Assembly: GCA_021234155.1 (NCBI GenBank)
Contig: JAJEKV010000045.1
Location: forward strand, 3,057,434 to 3,121,433
DNA from: Isoetes taiwanensis
Taxonomy: Eukaryota > Streptophyta > Lycopodiopsida > Isoetales > Isoetaceae
Direction of reading: 5' to 3'
DNA: 64,000 bases
Position numbers and translations under genes: made by a program. Below are positions 22,263 through 35,268 of the stretch, piece after piece (position 1 is the first letter of the stretch; each line of letters starts with the position of its first letter). Under the pieces are notes generated by a model. That model had not been told where the DNA came from. It did not search any database and was given only the letters and a program-made list of their open reading frames with translations.

Positions 22263-23090
22263 GATAATGTTGTTCTTAGCATTACGCTAAGGTGACAAAC
22301 CTACACTAACCCTGTAAGAACACACATGAACATGCAACTCATAACTTTATTGAAATGATCAACTTCCTATTAAGTACTTAATACGTATATATAGGCTATA
22401 TTTGTACTATACAAAATTATATAGCATTCACAAGAGTTACTCATCATAGTAAATTCAAAACATTATCACAATAGTTATTAGGGCCCATAATTTAAGTCCA
22501 AAAATTATGACTCCCACTTCTCGTAATGTGCTCCTTCGTCTATACTCCCTTTCACTGGCCTGCACACATTACGTTAGTTTAGTTAATAAGTTTCTGGTTT
22601 TAGGGGACCACCCCCTTAATTCCTTCCTTGAGCCGAACTACTAGCTCAAGGTTACCCTACTACCTTGCCCAAGATGGGGTGCTATCTTGTACACGATCCC
22701 CTTGATCGAGTACACCCGCAGTGCCTCACGCCCCTGGGGGTTTAAGCTAGGGAATGTCTCACGATCCCATCATCGTGCATGATCACGCATACCTCACCAT
22801 GACCCCCCTATGGTCAGGTGTGTGTGCCCTACATCGTGGCATAGAGATCATCCGAATGATGGTTTCATCATCGCCCACCATGCTGCTCTCCTCTCACATG
22901 ACTCTTCTGGTCATGCACACTCTTGGTGCATGCTGGCCTAGAAAACACCCTTAGAAGGTATCTCGTCATTGCCTACACTTTCAAGTTTCTGGCATATGCA
23001 CTCTACTAGCCTAGAATGCATATGCCTTCTTGCTGCTACACTAAGGTATACAAAACTTAGCTAAGCACCTGGCAAGTTGGTGTCCACCAT
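22263..23090 (-). other. 3' untranslated region of chromovirus 2
   Basis: Non-coding. Closely similar sequence follows the next LTR at about 32745-33610, which confirms that it belongs to this retrotransposon family. Confidence 0.6.
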
Positions 23091-23419
23091 TTCGGAGATG
23101 ACTTGGCCGTCGAACTCCTTCATAAAGTCTAGGTATTGCGTCTCTAGATCTTGCTTCAATACCCGAGTTGCATCTTACACGAGCAAGTGCTTCCACTTGA
23201 CCAAATATTAGAGGAATAGGGACGTTCTTGTCTTCTTAAATGCCTTATCAAGAATTAACTTAGGAACTATCTCGATTTGCTCCTCCGTCATCTCCAACAA
23301 AATTGAAGTCTCCAAGACCTCCTTTGGGTTTGGAGTGTGCCTCTTCAATAGGCTTACGTGGAAGACTTTGTGGACTTTGAGATGGGTTGGCAAATCGAGC
23401 TTGTAGGCTTGATTCCCAT
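23091..23419 (-). pseudogene. Integrase C-terminus and chromodomain of chromovirus 2
   Basis: The minus strand shows HLKVHKVFHVSLLKRHTPNP and EVLETSILLEMTEEQIEIVP, matching the C-terminal domain of the first chromovirus, then a decayed chromodomain. The 3.2 kb DNA transposon separates it from the integrase core. Confidence 0.8.
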
Positions 23420-23956
23420 TAGAGAAAATATGGGGTCTTAGAATATCCTTCTAAAAAATACTTGAAATTCCACATCAGATTTTGCAATCCACCAATAAGG
23501 GGCTTGCTCTTTGTTCAAATGGCATGTCTACATGGCAAGGGGGATGCCCCAAATATTTAGAAAGTAGTGCATGAAATCCCCTAAAGATATGTTAGATATT
23601 TAAGAATCTTGTTTACGTGAGGTCTGAAATAAGTACATGCAAGGACATGCAATTCCATGTAATCTAAAAAGATATTGAAATATCTCTCAATATTTTTTGA
23701 GTCCTTAACCCCGAAAATACGTCTCGAATTTCTCGATTTTCGCAACCCATTCGATTCCCTCTCCTTCCTATCTCCCTATTGAAAGTCCTTTCCGGTTCTC
23801 TCTGTTCCCGTTTCCCTCCATTCCGGCTTCCCTATCTCCATTGTAACAGGCTGCTTTGTGTTTGTGTCTGATTGTGGAAGCTTGCACTGATAATTTTGCA
23901 TTGAGAGGTTTCTTGCCATGAATCTTTACTGAGATTTTTTTATTGTCTTATAGACG

Positions 23957-24178
23957 ATGTCAAGAGTAGGATATGAACTGAGAGCAATCAGTTTGCATGC
24001 TTTGGAGATCTGTAAGCATGTTCTGTTTTATGAAGCATGTTAAGCAGATAGGTAGATGATAATTCTGGTTTGCATTTTGTCTAACTAATTGTATGCATCT
24101 TATTTGATGAAATAATGATTGGTTTGTGCAGATCTTGGAGCAAAGCGGACAAGCATAGCCGATGTATACAAAAATTGA
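23957..24178 (+). CDS. Small spliced ORF inside the TA transposon
   Basis: Exons 23957-24011 and 24132-24178, with a GTAAGC donor and a TTTGTGCAG acceptor, join into an in-frame 33-residue peptide starting MSRVGYELRAISLHALEI and ending TSIADVYKN. An acceptor-like CTTATAG precedes the ATG. It could be a captured piece of a host gene. The splice signals are good but the protein is short, so this is tentative. Confidence 0.3.
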
Positions 24179-24910
24179 TTTGGCGTGCTTTAGCTGTATC
24201 TGATAGCTCCAGCACTTTTGCAGGTTATTACTTATTTGCCAAAAGCCTCTATGTAACTAATGTGGTTGATACAAAATGTTATGGGAAAGCTGGGACCATT
24301 TACAAATAAGAACGTAAGCCATGCTTTATTGTGGCTCCATTATCCTTATATAGTGGCTTTGCCTTAAGGCCCCAAGACAAATTGTTGTCTGTTTGTGATG
24401 TTTCTTGCATTTAACATTCTGCATAGCAGTGCTTGAAGTGCTAGGACTCTAACAAACTACAAAATCTACTCATTCTTCTTTCTGCTCCAACAGATTCTAA
24501 AACTTGCATGCCAAATAGTTGGGTTTACAAGGTTCAAATCCTTGGATAATGGATATCTGAATATGTGTGTTAAATAGTTCATGATAGCGTTAAATTCTAG
24601 AGTATCAAATTTATATAACATGTATTCAGAGCTTGGCATGTTAAAGGATTTGTAATGTCTGCCTCTAAAGGACTGCTTAGTATTAGTTTATGCTGCCTTT
24701 TTAATTCTTTTGGTGATCGTTTAGATCCATATTACCCTTAAGAAGAAAGTTCAGTTTGCCTTGAAGGATTGCTGGTCTTTGCGGGATGATTTGGCATGTA
24801 TCCAGCACATGTATACTGCCCAAAGTTAAATGCAGCGTGCAGATGTTAACCATATGATAGTTGTTAGTGTGTAGCTTAGGTTCTCTACTCCATCTAGTTT
24901 TGCCCACTAT

Positions 24911-25046
24911 TTTGGATATGTATCGGAATAGCATGTTTGGATGTGTATTAGAATAGCAATTTGGATGTGAATCAGAATAACTTGTTTGGCTGTGTATCAG
25001 AAAAACAATTTGGATGTGTATCAGAATAGCATGTATCACAATAGCA
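24911..25046. repeat. About 24-bp tandem repeats inside the TA transposon
   Basis: Five to six diverged units of TTTGGATGTGTATCAGAATA stand head to tail. No coding role is seen. Confidence 0.75.
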
Positions 25047-26588
25047 TGTGTGATCATTTAAGATGAATTGCCATTGTTTCTGCAGATAACTCAACACAAA
25101 TCTCAGGCTCAAACCCAACAGTACATACAACTGGTTTTATTAGAAGCCTTTTATCTTTGTGGGTTGACATTGCTAAAGCTCAGACTCTAGCTCCATACTT
25201 TTTAAACCTGTAAGTTTTTGCCTTTCTGAAGCTTCAAAAGCAATGTAAGCATAATGTAGTAAATATACGGCCAAGGCATCAAATAACTCGAGAAATGGTT
25301 GGTATAAGCAAGTTGACAGGTTAACAGGTTTATCTCCAGCCCTGTGGTTGGGAAAAGATGGCAGTGAACAATCTTATTGGCATGCCCACCAGCAGGAGTG
25401 ACTGAAACAACTAAAACACTGTACTGGATATTCAGTAAAATGATAATGGCAATTCTCAAATTCTTAGAACAAGCCATGTTCCTGCTTCAAAACCTGATTT
25501 TTTTGTTACAACTTCAATCAGGGAGTGTTCTTCATACTGGCATTCTATTGGATCTGCCATACATCTGTTTTCCATCAATGAATCCTCAAGAAATGCAGCA
25601 CCCTATAAGGTCAGCCTTGTGAATCCTTTTGCTCATAAATCCTGGTTAGAATTGTATATAAGTCCAGGGAGTTGAACCCTGGTAGACAAAAGTGCCTATG
25701 TCCAATAGCATGTGGCAAGCACAGTATAATGCCACATTGCATATCACAAAGCAAAGATTCTGATCAATGGAATTAAAACATACTAATCAAGTTGATCACA
25801 AGATCCAGCAGTTTAACACTATGAATCTCACAGTCAATTGATGATGAATCAAAACCCTGTGCCCAGAAAATAAATTGTAAACTAGAATGGAACAAGGAAA
25901 ATTACATGTAGAGCCTATTCCCCTGTTTTAATTTCGAAACTCTGAAGAGGACAATGAGGTTAGGGCGCTTCTCTTCATCCGAGATCCTAAACAGTAGAAA
26001 CATTTTATAGAAAGATATGAAAGATAAGGAAAGCCAAATCGATTTTGCTAAGCTGCCAAGGTACAACGGTGACCTACAAAGAATATGAAGAAGCCGGACT
26101 TGGCTACGGCGGACAGGGCCGGCGGAAAAAAAAAAAGGAAAACAGGAATAATCCTACAAGTGGAAAAAAAAAAATTTGTGGGAAAAAACGAAGTTTGTTT
26201 TTTTTTTTTGCCGAACATTGCCGTATCCACAAATCCTTATTAACTCATTTTCCCAAAATTTGCTTTATATAGGATTAACTTTTACCACAGCCCGAGGCAC
26301 TGCTGAAATGTCATATGAAAGCTTTTAAATATGCCATAGACTTCACACACTCTTGAGATCTTATCCCTTAAAAGTCTTTAAATATTGCACGCTTTCAAGA
26401 GTCCACGTGGCACCAAGGGAGCAAAAGAAGGAATAAAAGATTTGAAAGGGGGTGGGAAAGATATCACAGATTTGCCCTCTTAATGCCAAGAATTGACCCC
26501 TAGCCTCATATTATATTTTTCCAAAAAATACAATAAAAATAATTTATATTTGCTTAGGGGGACATCTTGAGATCCCATATTTTCTCTA

Positions 26589-27440
26589 ATGCTACTCGCT
26601 CTAGGATCTTGAAAGGTCCCCCCATCTCAGGGCAAGCTTCTTGCAATTCCCAATTCGAATCTTTGCTTGCTTGACCTTGATCTTGAGCCACACACTATCT
26701 CCAACTTAGAACTGGATTATGCCAAGTGTATGGTGTCAAGCATTGATATCCATAGTTAAGCATGAAGGGGGATATTTGTGACGATTCCTGCTTGGTGCTA
26801 TTGTATGCAAACTCAACCAAATAAATGTAGTATTCCCATTTGATTTGCTTGTTCCACACATAGCTTCTCAACATGTCTTCTATAATCTGGTTGGTGCAAT
26901 CTGTTTGATCGTCAGTTTGGGGATGATAGGTCGTGCTCATGGCCAACTTGGTCTGGATTGTGCTGAAGAAGTCCTTCCAAAAGGCACTTATAAACTTGGG
27001 ATCCCTATCTGATATAATCTCTCTTGGCATCCTATGTAATCTAAATATTTCCTTTGCGAAGAGCAAATCAGTGTCTAACGCTGTGTCCGTGGTTCGACAA
27101 GGTAAGAAATGAGCCATCTTAGACAATTTCTCCACCACTACCATTAAGGCATCATGGCCCCTTGCTGTTCTTGGAAGTGCGGTTATGAAGTCCATACTCA
27201 CCACCTCCCACTTAGCGGTTGGGACTGCCAAGGGTTCCAAGGATCCCAGAATTCGAAGCTGCTCGGCGTTTATTTGTTGACAAAGCTGGCATTGCCGAAT
27301 GTAATTGGCTATCTCCTTCTTTATCCCCGGCCAATAAGAACTACTTCTTATCTTGAAGTAGATTTTCATGAACCCTGCATGGCCTGCTATTGGGCTAATG
27401 TGAGTATCATGAAGGATTAACGTCCTTACTCCCAATGATT
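26589..27440 (-). pseudogene. Integrase of chromovirus 2
   Basis: A 246-residue open stretch (26695-27435) contains the HHCC zinc-binding region (HDTHISPIAGHAGFMKIYF, CQLCQQINAEQ) and the DDE core (VVSMDFITALPRTARGHDAL, IISDRDPKFISAFWKDFFS, HPQTDDQTDCTNQIIEDML). Catalytic Asp, Asp and Glu positions appear present. It is cut from the C-terminal domain by the TA transposon. Confidence 0.88.
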
Positions 27441-28160
27441 CAGGGACACAAAGTTTATACTTATGGTAGAGAAGATTGCCTTCTCTCCCTTATAAGCCTC
27501 TCTTTCCTTATCTGTTCTTGCCTCTTTGCAAAGGCTAGCCCATATCTCCTTTAATTCCTTACTTGAATGCAGGACCTCTTCAATCTTTTTGCCAAAATCA
27601 CTACACAAGGTAGAGATGGCGTTGCAGTGTACCCGTGTCTCCACTGGCCTGCGGAAGAGAGCATTAGCAACCACATTTAACTTACCTGGCTTGTCGACTA
27701 TCTCAAATTCTTATTCCTCGAGGAACTCCATCCATCTCCTTTGCCTCAAGTTGAGGAGTGGTTGCGTAAAGATATATTGGAGGCTTTGATGATCTGTATC
27801 CAATTGGAATCTCCTCCTAAGCAGGTAGTGCCTCCAAATTCATGGATCTCTCACTATGGCCAAGGGTTCCTGGTCATGTGTTGGGTAGCATTGCTCAGCA
27901 TTGTTCATCTTCTTGGAATCATAAGCAACTACTCTTCCCTCCTGCATGAGGACTCCCCCTGTTGCTAGCTTACTAGCATCCATTGCCACGAGCTTATCCT
28001 TGCTTGGATCTGGGAGGGTAAGCACGGGTGCTATTGTTAAGGCTTCTTTAAGCTTCTCAAAAGAAGGTTTGACATTCTCAAGCTAATGTTGCACCCAATC
28101 TTTTACCTTCTTATTCTTAGTGAGGTCCGACAAAGGAGACGCCCACTTAGCGAAGTCCTT
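27441..28160 (-). pseudogene. RNase H region of chromovirus 2
   Basis: Fragments in different frames show VAMDASKLATGGVLMQEGR and VVAYDSKKM, typical of Ty3/gypsy RNase H, and the linker to integrase (MVANALFRRPVETRVHCNAI). Several frame breaks. Confidence 0.75.
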
Positions 28161-28735
28161 TCATGCCAAGCCAAGGAAACTTCTTACTTCTGTGACATTC
28201 TTTGGTGTTGGCCAATCCACTATGACTTCTATTTTCACTGGGTCTATTGAGATTCCCTCAGCTGTGACCACGTGCCCCAAATACACCACTCTATTTGTTG
28301 CGAAATGACACTTTGAGAGCTTACCATACAAACAACAATGTCGTCTTAGCTTCTCTAATAATTTTCTCAAATGTACGACATGTTCCTCCATTGATTTGCT
28401 GTAGATGAGGATGTCGTCGAAGATGACGACGAACTCATCTAAGAATTCTCTGAAGACGTCATTCATTAATCTCATGAATGTTGCTGGAGCATTCGATAAG
28501 CCAAAAGGCATTACTGTAAATTCATAGTGGCCATACCACATTCTAAAAGTGGTTTTATGAATATCTTCCTCCTTGATCCTTATCTGATGGTGGCCTGACC
28601 TAAAATCTATCTTAGAGAAGAATTTTGCTCCCTGCAGTTGGACCATCAGGTCATCTGCCCTAGGCGCGTATTTATTCTTTATCGTTTTCTCATTCAATTG
28701 ATGGTCTATGCACATCTTTAGACTTTCATCCTTCT
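28161..28735 (-). pseudogene. Reverse transcriptase of chromovirus 2
   Basis: Contains [40 protein letters not shown] and the catalytic [12 protein letters not shown] box, where an expected residue before DD is lost. There is a frame break near 28736 and a one-residue slip at the start (CIDHQLNEK). Confidence 0.88.
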
Positions 28736-28736
28736 T

Positions 28737-29520
28737 TTACAAAAAGAATTGGTGCCCCGAAGGGTGACATGCTTGCCTTGATGAACCCGAGCTCAAGCAA
28801 TTCTTGTAATTGTTTCTTGAGCTCAAGTACTCCGAGGTGCTCATCCTATAGGGGGCCTTGCTGGCAGGCTTAATGGCTAGTGCTAGTGTGATTTCACACT
28901 CCACGCCCTTGTAGGGTGGTAGCTCACGGATTTCATCCGGAAATACATCGTGAAACTTCTTGATCAATTTTACGACTGGCATGGCCAACTGATTCAAGCT
29001 TGGCTTTTTTTTCTTCTCATGATTTAGTTCAATTGCCTTTAGCCTAAGGATATACTCCACTTTGTCCTTTATTAAACTTTTTGTGCAATTGCTTCAAAGA
29101 AATGCACTGCATGGCTGAGAGGACTTTCTTACCTTTGACTACATAGCGATTCCTGTCTGATGTCGTGATGGAGATCTCGTGCCTGTCGCAGTCGATCATT
29201 GCTTTGGCTGGCTTTAGGAACTTCATTCTCACTATTAGGTCATATTTGTCAATGTCCATTACTTCTGCACCCATAGACCATTTTGGTTCCACTAAGGCCT
29301 ATATCGAAGCTGATTCTCTTTCCCTTAGTGTGGTGAATAGTATCACTTGCCATGCTGACCGGCCTTGGTTTGGACTTGAGGGTCTTATTGTTAACTAGGG
29401 CTGCCAACCTTAGAGAAGTGAAGTTATGCGAGCTACTTGTGTCTATGAGAACTAGGCGACTCCCAATCGATGAGCTCAGCCAATGCTGCTTACGTGATGA
29501 AGGGGCAGTCGTGTGTACGA
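28737..29520 (-). pseudogene. Protease region of chromovirus 2
   Basis: Frame-broken but readable. It includes a decayed LVLIDTSSSHNF active-site segment and DLIVRMKFLKPAKAMIDCDR, ending with [20 protein letters not shown] before RT. Confidence 0.75.
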
Positions 29521-30710
29521 TGACCCGATTGGAAGCATCTAAAGCAAAACTTCTTCTTTATGCATTCCTCCCTCTTCTCCTTCAGAATATTGTCCAAAAA
29601 GGATTTCATTGATTTGCCCCCTGGGCCTCCCTGTTGCCTCTGTTCCCCGTAAGACCCTTTCCTACCCATCTTCCCCTGATACTGGTGCCCAGCTAGTGTA
29701 GAGGATGCTTGTGTTGGCTGATTAGGCCATGTTGCTTTCCCCGCCCTGGGGTTGTCGGAGCTTCCTCCAGACTTAACGCCTTATTTTCGGCCTCCCCGAA
29801 TGTTTTCCGGCTGATGGCTCGTACCAATCTCTTAATATTACTATTCAATCCCTCAATATAGCCGTCCACTACCTGCCTTTCAGTGATCCTTGGAACATCT
29901 AGCCTTGGCCTAATGAATTCCTTTGTGTATTTGGCCACCGATAGGTTCCCTTGGTCTGACCTATAGAACTGCTGAATTTGCTTGCTGGTGTGCGACCTTG
30001 GGACGTAGTGCTTGCGGAAAGCCTTACTGAAGGTTCTGAATCGGCAATTGTTCCTTCTTAACTTGTTTGACTTGACGTAACCCTTCCACCAAATTCGAGC
30101 TGGCTCTATTAGGTTCGTTGTTGCCACCTTTTCTATGTCATCTTTCATCCCATATGAATTCCCAAATCCTTCCATCTCACTTAACCAAGCTTCCGCTTCC
30201 ATTCCTGACCTATCTTTCCCCAAGAACTGACCCAACTTTCGGATTTTCCATATCTTACTCATTGCACTATCCACCTTTTTCTGATAATCCTCTATTCTAC
30301 GGTTCTTGTCCCTAGCTTGTGAAGTATCTGACTCACTTTCCGAAATGCTTCGGGATCCACTTCACGTAGTGTCTGACAGGCTGGAGCTAGAAGAAGATGG
30401 GCTCCTCCTACTTCTTCTTTTCCTCTTTTTGTTCTTCTCGAGTACGTGGATTTCTTCACTCTCCAGTTGAAGAGCTTTGTCTGGTCCTTTCGATGGTGGA
30501 GGCGGCATTGGTTCATATTCCTGGCCGTGCATCAATCGCATGGCCCACAATAACAGCTCTCATATGTGCCAATCTTGTGTTCACTGCTTCAACTGTCATC
30601 TCTTGTTCTTCGTCGTGCTCTCGGCCGAACAAGTTCCTAGGTTGCCATTGATGTTGTCTGCCCTGACCTTGGGACCCTGAGCCGGTATTTTCGGCTGCAA
30701 TAGTCACCAT
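29521..30710 (-). pseudogene. gag of chromovirus 2
   Basis: The start at 30710 reads MVTIAAENTGSGSQGQG. After a frameshift the core shows AWLSEMEGFGNSYGM, ARIWWKGYVKSN and FSKAFRKHYVPRSHTS, closely parallel to the first chromovirus. A lysine/arginine/serine-rich linker precedes it, and a CCHC knuckle (CFRCFQSGHRTHDCP) lies near 29530-29580. Confidence 0.85.
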
Positions 30711-31173
30711 GGTTGTTATTCAAAATTATATATCATAATGTCATTTATAGGTTAAATCTTGTTAGGCATAAAAGAAATCAAGTTGAAACTCAATTTATAA
30801 GTTAACAATAGGTTATGATAATTGATACAACAACATACAATTGGAAGCTTGAATGTTATATAGAAATGGATAGTAGTACATGAAATTAAAATTATCTTTG
30901 TACATGTATTAATACAGAGGGACGGGTAGAGGTTTCATCGTCGAGAGCCCTTCATAGACTTGAAGAAATTCTTCACGTCTTTGAGTCGAAGACCCTTGCT
31001 GACGTTGCACATAATGTTTCGGGATGATCCCCCTTCTAGAGCTCCAGCTGGGAGCAATGGTGCTATAGCTTCTACGATCGTCATCGGTGCGTCCCTTAGG
31101 CGGCCTCTGGCGAAATCATGGCTGTAGAGGACCACAGATCTTTTGAAGAGGATGACATGATCCGTGGTATCCC
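30711..31173 (-). other. 5' leader of chromovirus 2
   Basis: Short non-coding leader. The expected primer-binding site beside the LTR is decayed (GGATACCACGG in place of TGGTATCAGAGC). Confidence 0.5.
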
Positions 31174-32733
31174 TGTGACACTCCCTACAAAATATACGGC
31201 GCTTAGCCGCATACTCCGTAGGAAATCCCCCATCCGATCCTTCGACCACACGGGCCCTCCATCTATCCCGCACTCCAGGATATCCCTAGTGCGGGATGGG
31301 GACACGAAAGTGTCTTGAGTGCCCTTCCTCTATGGGCTCCTATAACAGTGGAAGCATAAACAACATCAGAACTAGCAACAACAATACATCGAACTACCTC
31401 GAAGGGTAGCATATCCATACATCCAGAGATACAATAGAGATAAACATAAGCCATAAAACATGAGAGCTCCTCCCAAGGCTCAGACTCATGGGGAGATAAA
31501 CTGACAGCTAGGCCACAAGATAGAGCAGACCGAAGCATAACAATGGTGGGGCTGGCTATAGACAATGGCTCGGGTTGACCACTCTATCCGCCCCTCCTGT
31601 GCATACTTTGCAGATGGGCCAGATCGGGCTCTGGTATGACTCTAGCCTTCCGGATACGCAATCTCATAGTATCACCCATTGCGACTGCTCCGGGTTATAT
31701 CTCCCCAGCCCGACGAGGCAGGAAGGGTTCCATCTCCCCTTCCCGGGGTCTAGAGGTTCCACGGGCGGCTAGAGAATAGTGGCAACACACGATTTTTACC
31801 CGACTTAACCCCCCAAAATAAGAGCCAGTTGTCCGCTGCAGCTCTTGAGAGGCAGGGCGACACCATTGCCCCAGGAGGTGTCAGACCCATGCCCGACCCA
31901 CTCGAAGTGATCGGCCATAGGCCTAGCCTGCTATGGGGTCCTCAGTAGCCACTCTCAGCAGGGACCCTCCCTCTGTTTCACCTCTAGCCCCATTATCTGG
32001 TGTTGAGTCATATCATAGCCCCTGTAGCCCGGTGGGTTCCTATGCATAGGCCACATAATAATAGGAACTAAAGGGTCTAACTAGGAGCATCACTAAATAA
32101 TGGCTACTAGGTCTCTACCCCCTTCCCAATACAAGAGGAGCAAACATGATCAACCAATATCGCATGTCTACATAATATGATAATAATGAGAATAATATCT
32201 AAACCTAATCATATACATCTAACTTATAGTTAGGGTTCATTGATTAGGGTTCAAGATCTAGACTGAGGGTTCTAGGAAGGCTTTATTAGAGACACGAAAT
32301 GCTAACTCATCTGGAGTCCTACTTCCAGATGATCTACAAAGAACTCTAATCCAAATACCTGCTCTTGAGGAACTCCCTCCTACTCCCGGTGTCTCCATGG
32401 TCTTCGAGGTGGTCGAAATAGCTCCCACTCCTACTGACGCACACACGCTCTGGGGGCTGATGTGCTATGCTATGCCACAGCAAATGGTTCTTGAAACGGA
32501 GTTTCGAGTGCGAAAAGAGTTCCCAGACTGTTGGAGCCAGAAAATGGCCTAGGGTTAGGGTTTGGCCATTTATAAGTTAGGGTTGATGTCACCTTCCATG
32601 TGGCTCCAATAGGGTGGTCCCGTGTGGCGGGTGCCCAATAGGTTAAGGCCATGTGGAAAATGGTCGTAACCTAAGGTTGGCTAAGTTATATGAATAACTT
32701 AGTCATGCACGTTATGTATAGTTCCCTGGAACG
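31174..32733 (-). repeat. Shared LTR between chromoviruses 2 and 3
   Basis: Plus-strand start TGTGACACTCCC. The other end, CTGGAACGCC, lies before a purine tract on the minus strand (AAAGGGGGG). It serves as 5' LTR of the element at 21187-31173 and as 3' LTR of the internal region at 32734-35268, giving a tandem LTR/internal/LTR/internal array. Confidence 0.75.
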
Positions 32734-35268
32734 CCACCCCCCTTTGGGATAATCTTTGCCCTCAAAGATTACGCTAAGGTGACGAACCTACACTAAGCCT
32801 GCAAAAGCACACATGAACATACAACTTTTGACTTTAATGAAATGATCAACTTCCTATTAGGTAATTAATACGTGTCATATAGGCTATATTTGTACCTATA
32901 CAAAATTATATAGCCTTCACAAAGGTTACTCATTATAGTAATTTCAAAACATTATCGCAATAGCTATTAAGGTTCATAATTTAAGTCTAAATTATGACTC
33001 CTATCTTCACGTAATGCGCTCCTTCGTCTATGCTCCCCTTTCACTAGCATGCACAAGTAGCACATTACGTTAGTTTAGTTAATAAGTTTGTGGTTTTAGG
33101 AGACCACCCCCCCAACTACCTCCTTGCTACTAGCTCAAGGTTACCCTACTACCTTGCACTCGATCATGGCCCCATAAGGATTTGAGCTTAAGGACCATTT
33201 AAGATGATTCTATCATTGCCCATGATCAAGTACTACCTTGTACACGATCCCGTTGATCGAGTACACCTGCAGTGCCTCATGCCCCTGAGGGTTTAAGCTA
33301 GGGAACAGCTCACGATCCCATCATCGCGCATGATCACTCATACCTCACCACGACCCCCTATGGTCAGGTGCACATGCCCTGCATCGTGACATAGAGATCA
33401 TTGAATGATGGTCTCATCATCGCCCACCATGCTGCTCTTCCTCTCACATGACCCTCCTGGTCATGCACACTTTTGGTGCGTGCTAGCCTAGAGAATGCCC
33501 CTGGGGGGGAATCTCATCATCGCCTACACTCTAAGATCTTTGCATATGCATCCCAACTACCCTAGAATGCATACGCTTTCCTGCACTAACACTAAGACAT
33601 ACACAAGCTTATCTAAGAGCACCTGCGCGTTGGTGTCGACCAATTCGGAGATGACTTGGCCGTCGATTTGCTCCAAGAATTCCGGGTATTACATCTTCGA
33701 TGGGCAAGTGCTTCCACGACCAAGTATTGGGAGAACTGAGACCTTATTGTCTCCTTAAATGCTTTGTCGAAAATTAGATTAAGGACTATCTCGATTTGCT
33801 CCGCCATCATCTCCAACAAGGTTGGAGTCTCCAAAACCTCCTTTGGGTTTGGAGTACGCCTCTTAAGTAGGCTCACCTGGGAGATTTTATGGACCCTTTA
33901 GACGGGCAGGCAAGTTGAGCTTGTAGGTTTTGGCTCCCTACTCACTCCAAAATCTTGAAAGGTCCCGCCCACCTTGGAGCAAGCTACTTACAATTGCCGA
34001 TGCGAAGCTTCACTTGCTTGACCTTTACTTGAGCCAAACTTTATCTCCCATAACAAACTCTTGAGGAGTTTTATGTCTATCTGCTGGACTCTTCTGATGT
34101 GCCTTTGTTGCTTGAAGATATTCTCGCACTTCTACCACAAATTGCTGCATATCTACCGTCGTTGTTGAGAAACTTCCACCTTGGACACTAGGTTATGCCA
34201 TCTAACTGGGGTCAAGCATTGATAATCATAACCAATCATGGAGGGAGACATCTTCGATGACTCTTGCTTCATATTATTGTTGGTAACTCGACCAGGTGGA
34301 TGTGATTGGCCCATTTGGATTCCTTCTTCCAACATGGTTTCTCAACGTATCCTCCAAAATTTTGTTGGTGCACTTCATTTGTCCATTTGACTGCAAATGA
34401 TAAGTAAAACTCATCCACAAGTTGGTGCAAATCGTGTTGAAGAAGTCTTGCTAAACAACGCTAAAGAACTTCGGATCTCTATAGGTGATGATCGACCGGG
34501 GCATTCCGTGCAACCTGAAAAAAATCTCATATGTAGACAACAAGGCTAGATCCAAGGCAAGAATGTGCCCTTTTTGATAACTTATCTACCACAACCATCA
34601 TGGCAACAAAGCTCCTTGTTATCCTTGAAAGGCCCGCTATGAAATCCATGTTGATGACTTCCCACTTGGCATCTGGCACCGCCCAAGGTTCCAAAAAAAC
34701 TCCCGAGGTTCGAAGTTGTTTTGCCTTTGTCTGCTGACACAACTGACATTCTTGGATATACCTAACTATATGCTTCTTCATGCCCGGCCAGAAGTAGCTA
34801 CTTCTAATTTTGAAGTAGGCCTTTATAGATTCTGCATGGCCGGAAATAGGGCTATTATGCGTCTTATGGAAGCTTAACTTTCTTACTCCTGGTGCTTCAA
34901 GTACGCATAGTTGTTTTTGTGATATAAAAGATTGCCTTACTTTTTAAAATGTTTGAAGGTCTCTCTTTCCTTTTCTATCCTTGCGCTCTTGCAAAGACTA
35001 AGCCCATATGTGCTTGAACTCCATGTTAGAGGAGATGGCTTCTTCTATCTTCTTGCCGAATTCGCTTGCCGAAGTGGAGATGGCATTGCAAAATGACGCT
35101 TCAAAAGCTTGCCAATAAGTGGCGACGTCTTAGCATCTCCACGTCTTTCCTCAAATGGGCTGCATGCTCTTCCATTGATTTGACGTAGATCATGATGTCG
35201 TCGAAGAAAAATTGGTGACGAACTCATCCAAGAAATCTTCGAAGATGTCGTTCCTCATGTGCATAAAA
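32734..35268 (-). pseudogene. Third chromovirus, 3' part of internal region (decayed)
   Basis: Minus-strand 3' untranslated region (to about 33600), chromodomain/integrase C-terminus (MSLLKRRTPNPKEVLETPT, 33613-33876), integrase fragments (VRYIQECQLCQQTKAKQLR, WEVINMDFIAGLSRITRSF, 34153-34781) and an RT fragment near 35045-35227. An internal deletion near 35095 fuses the pre-integrase region to RT. Interrupted at 35269 by the copia element. Confidence 0.8.

Larger units (their letters stand above)
23422..26586. mobile_element. TA-flanked DNA transposon with imperfect ~33-bp inverted termini
   Basis: The ends are GAGAAAATATGGGGTCTTA (23422 onward) and, reverse-complemented, GAGAAAATATGGGATCTCA (to 26586), similar for about 33 bp and flanked by TA on both sides (23420-23421, 26587-26588). 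Removing it rejoins the integrase sequence colinearly with the third chromovirus near 33940. No transposase is visible, so it is non-autonomous, but it holds gene-like, intron-bearing sequence. Its termini resemble those of 43933-53280 (TGGGGTCTCAAAATGGCC core). Confidence 0.8.
21187..32733 (-). mobile_element. Second Ty3/gypsy chromovirus (degenerate, interrupted)
   Basis: Minus-strand element with a truncated 3' LTR (21187-22247), a decayed chromodomain, integrase, RNase H, RT, protease and gag, and a 5' LTR (31174-32733). Many frameshifts and stops are present. A DNA transposon (23422-26586) splits integrase from its C-terminus. Only about 460 bp separate gag from the 5' LTR, so the extra ORFs of the 6617-17551 element are absent. 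Confidence 0.85.

Noticed and set aside
26045-26272. Lysine-rich ORF near the right end of the TA transposon
   Set aside because: Produced by poly(A) and poly(T) runs; no conserved content.
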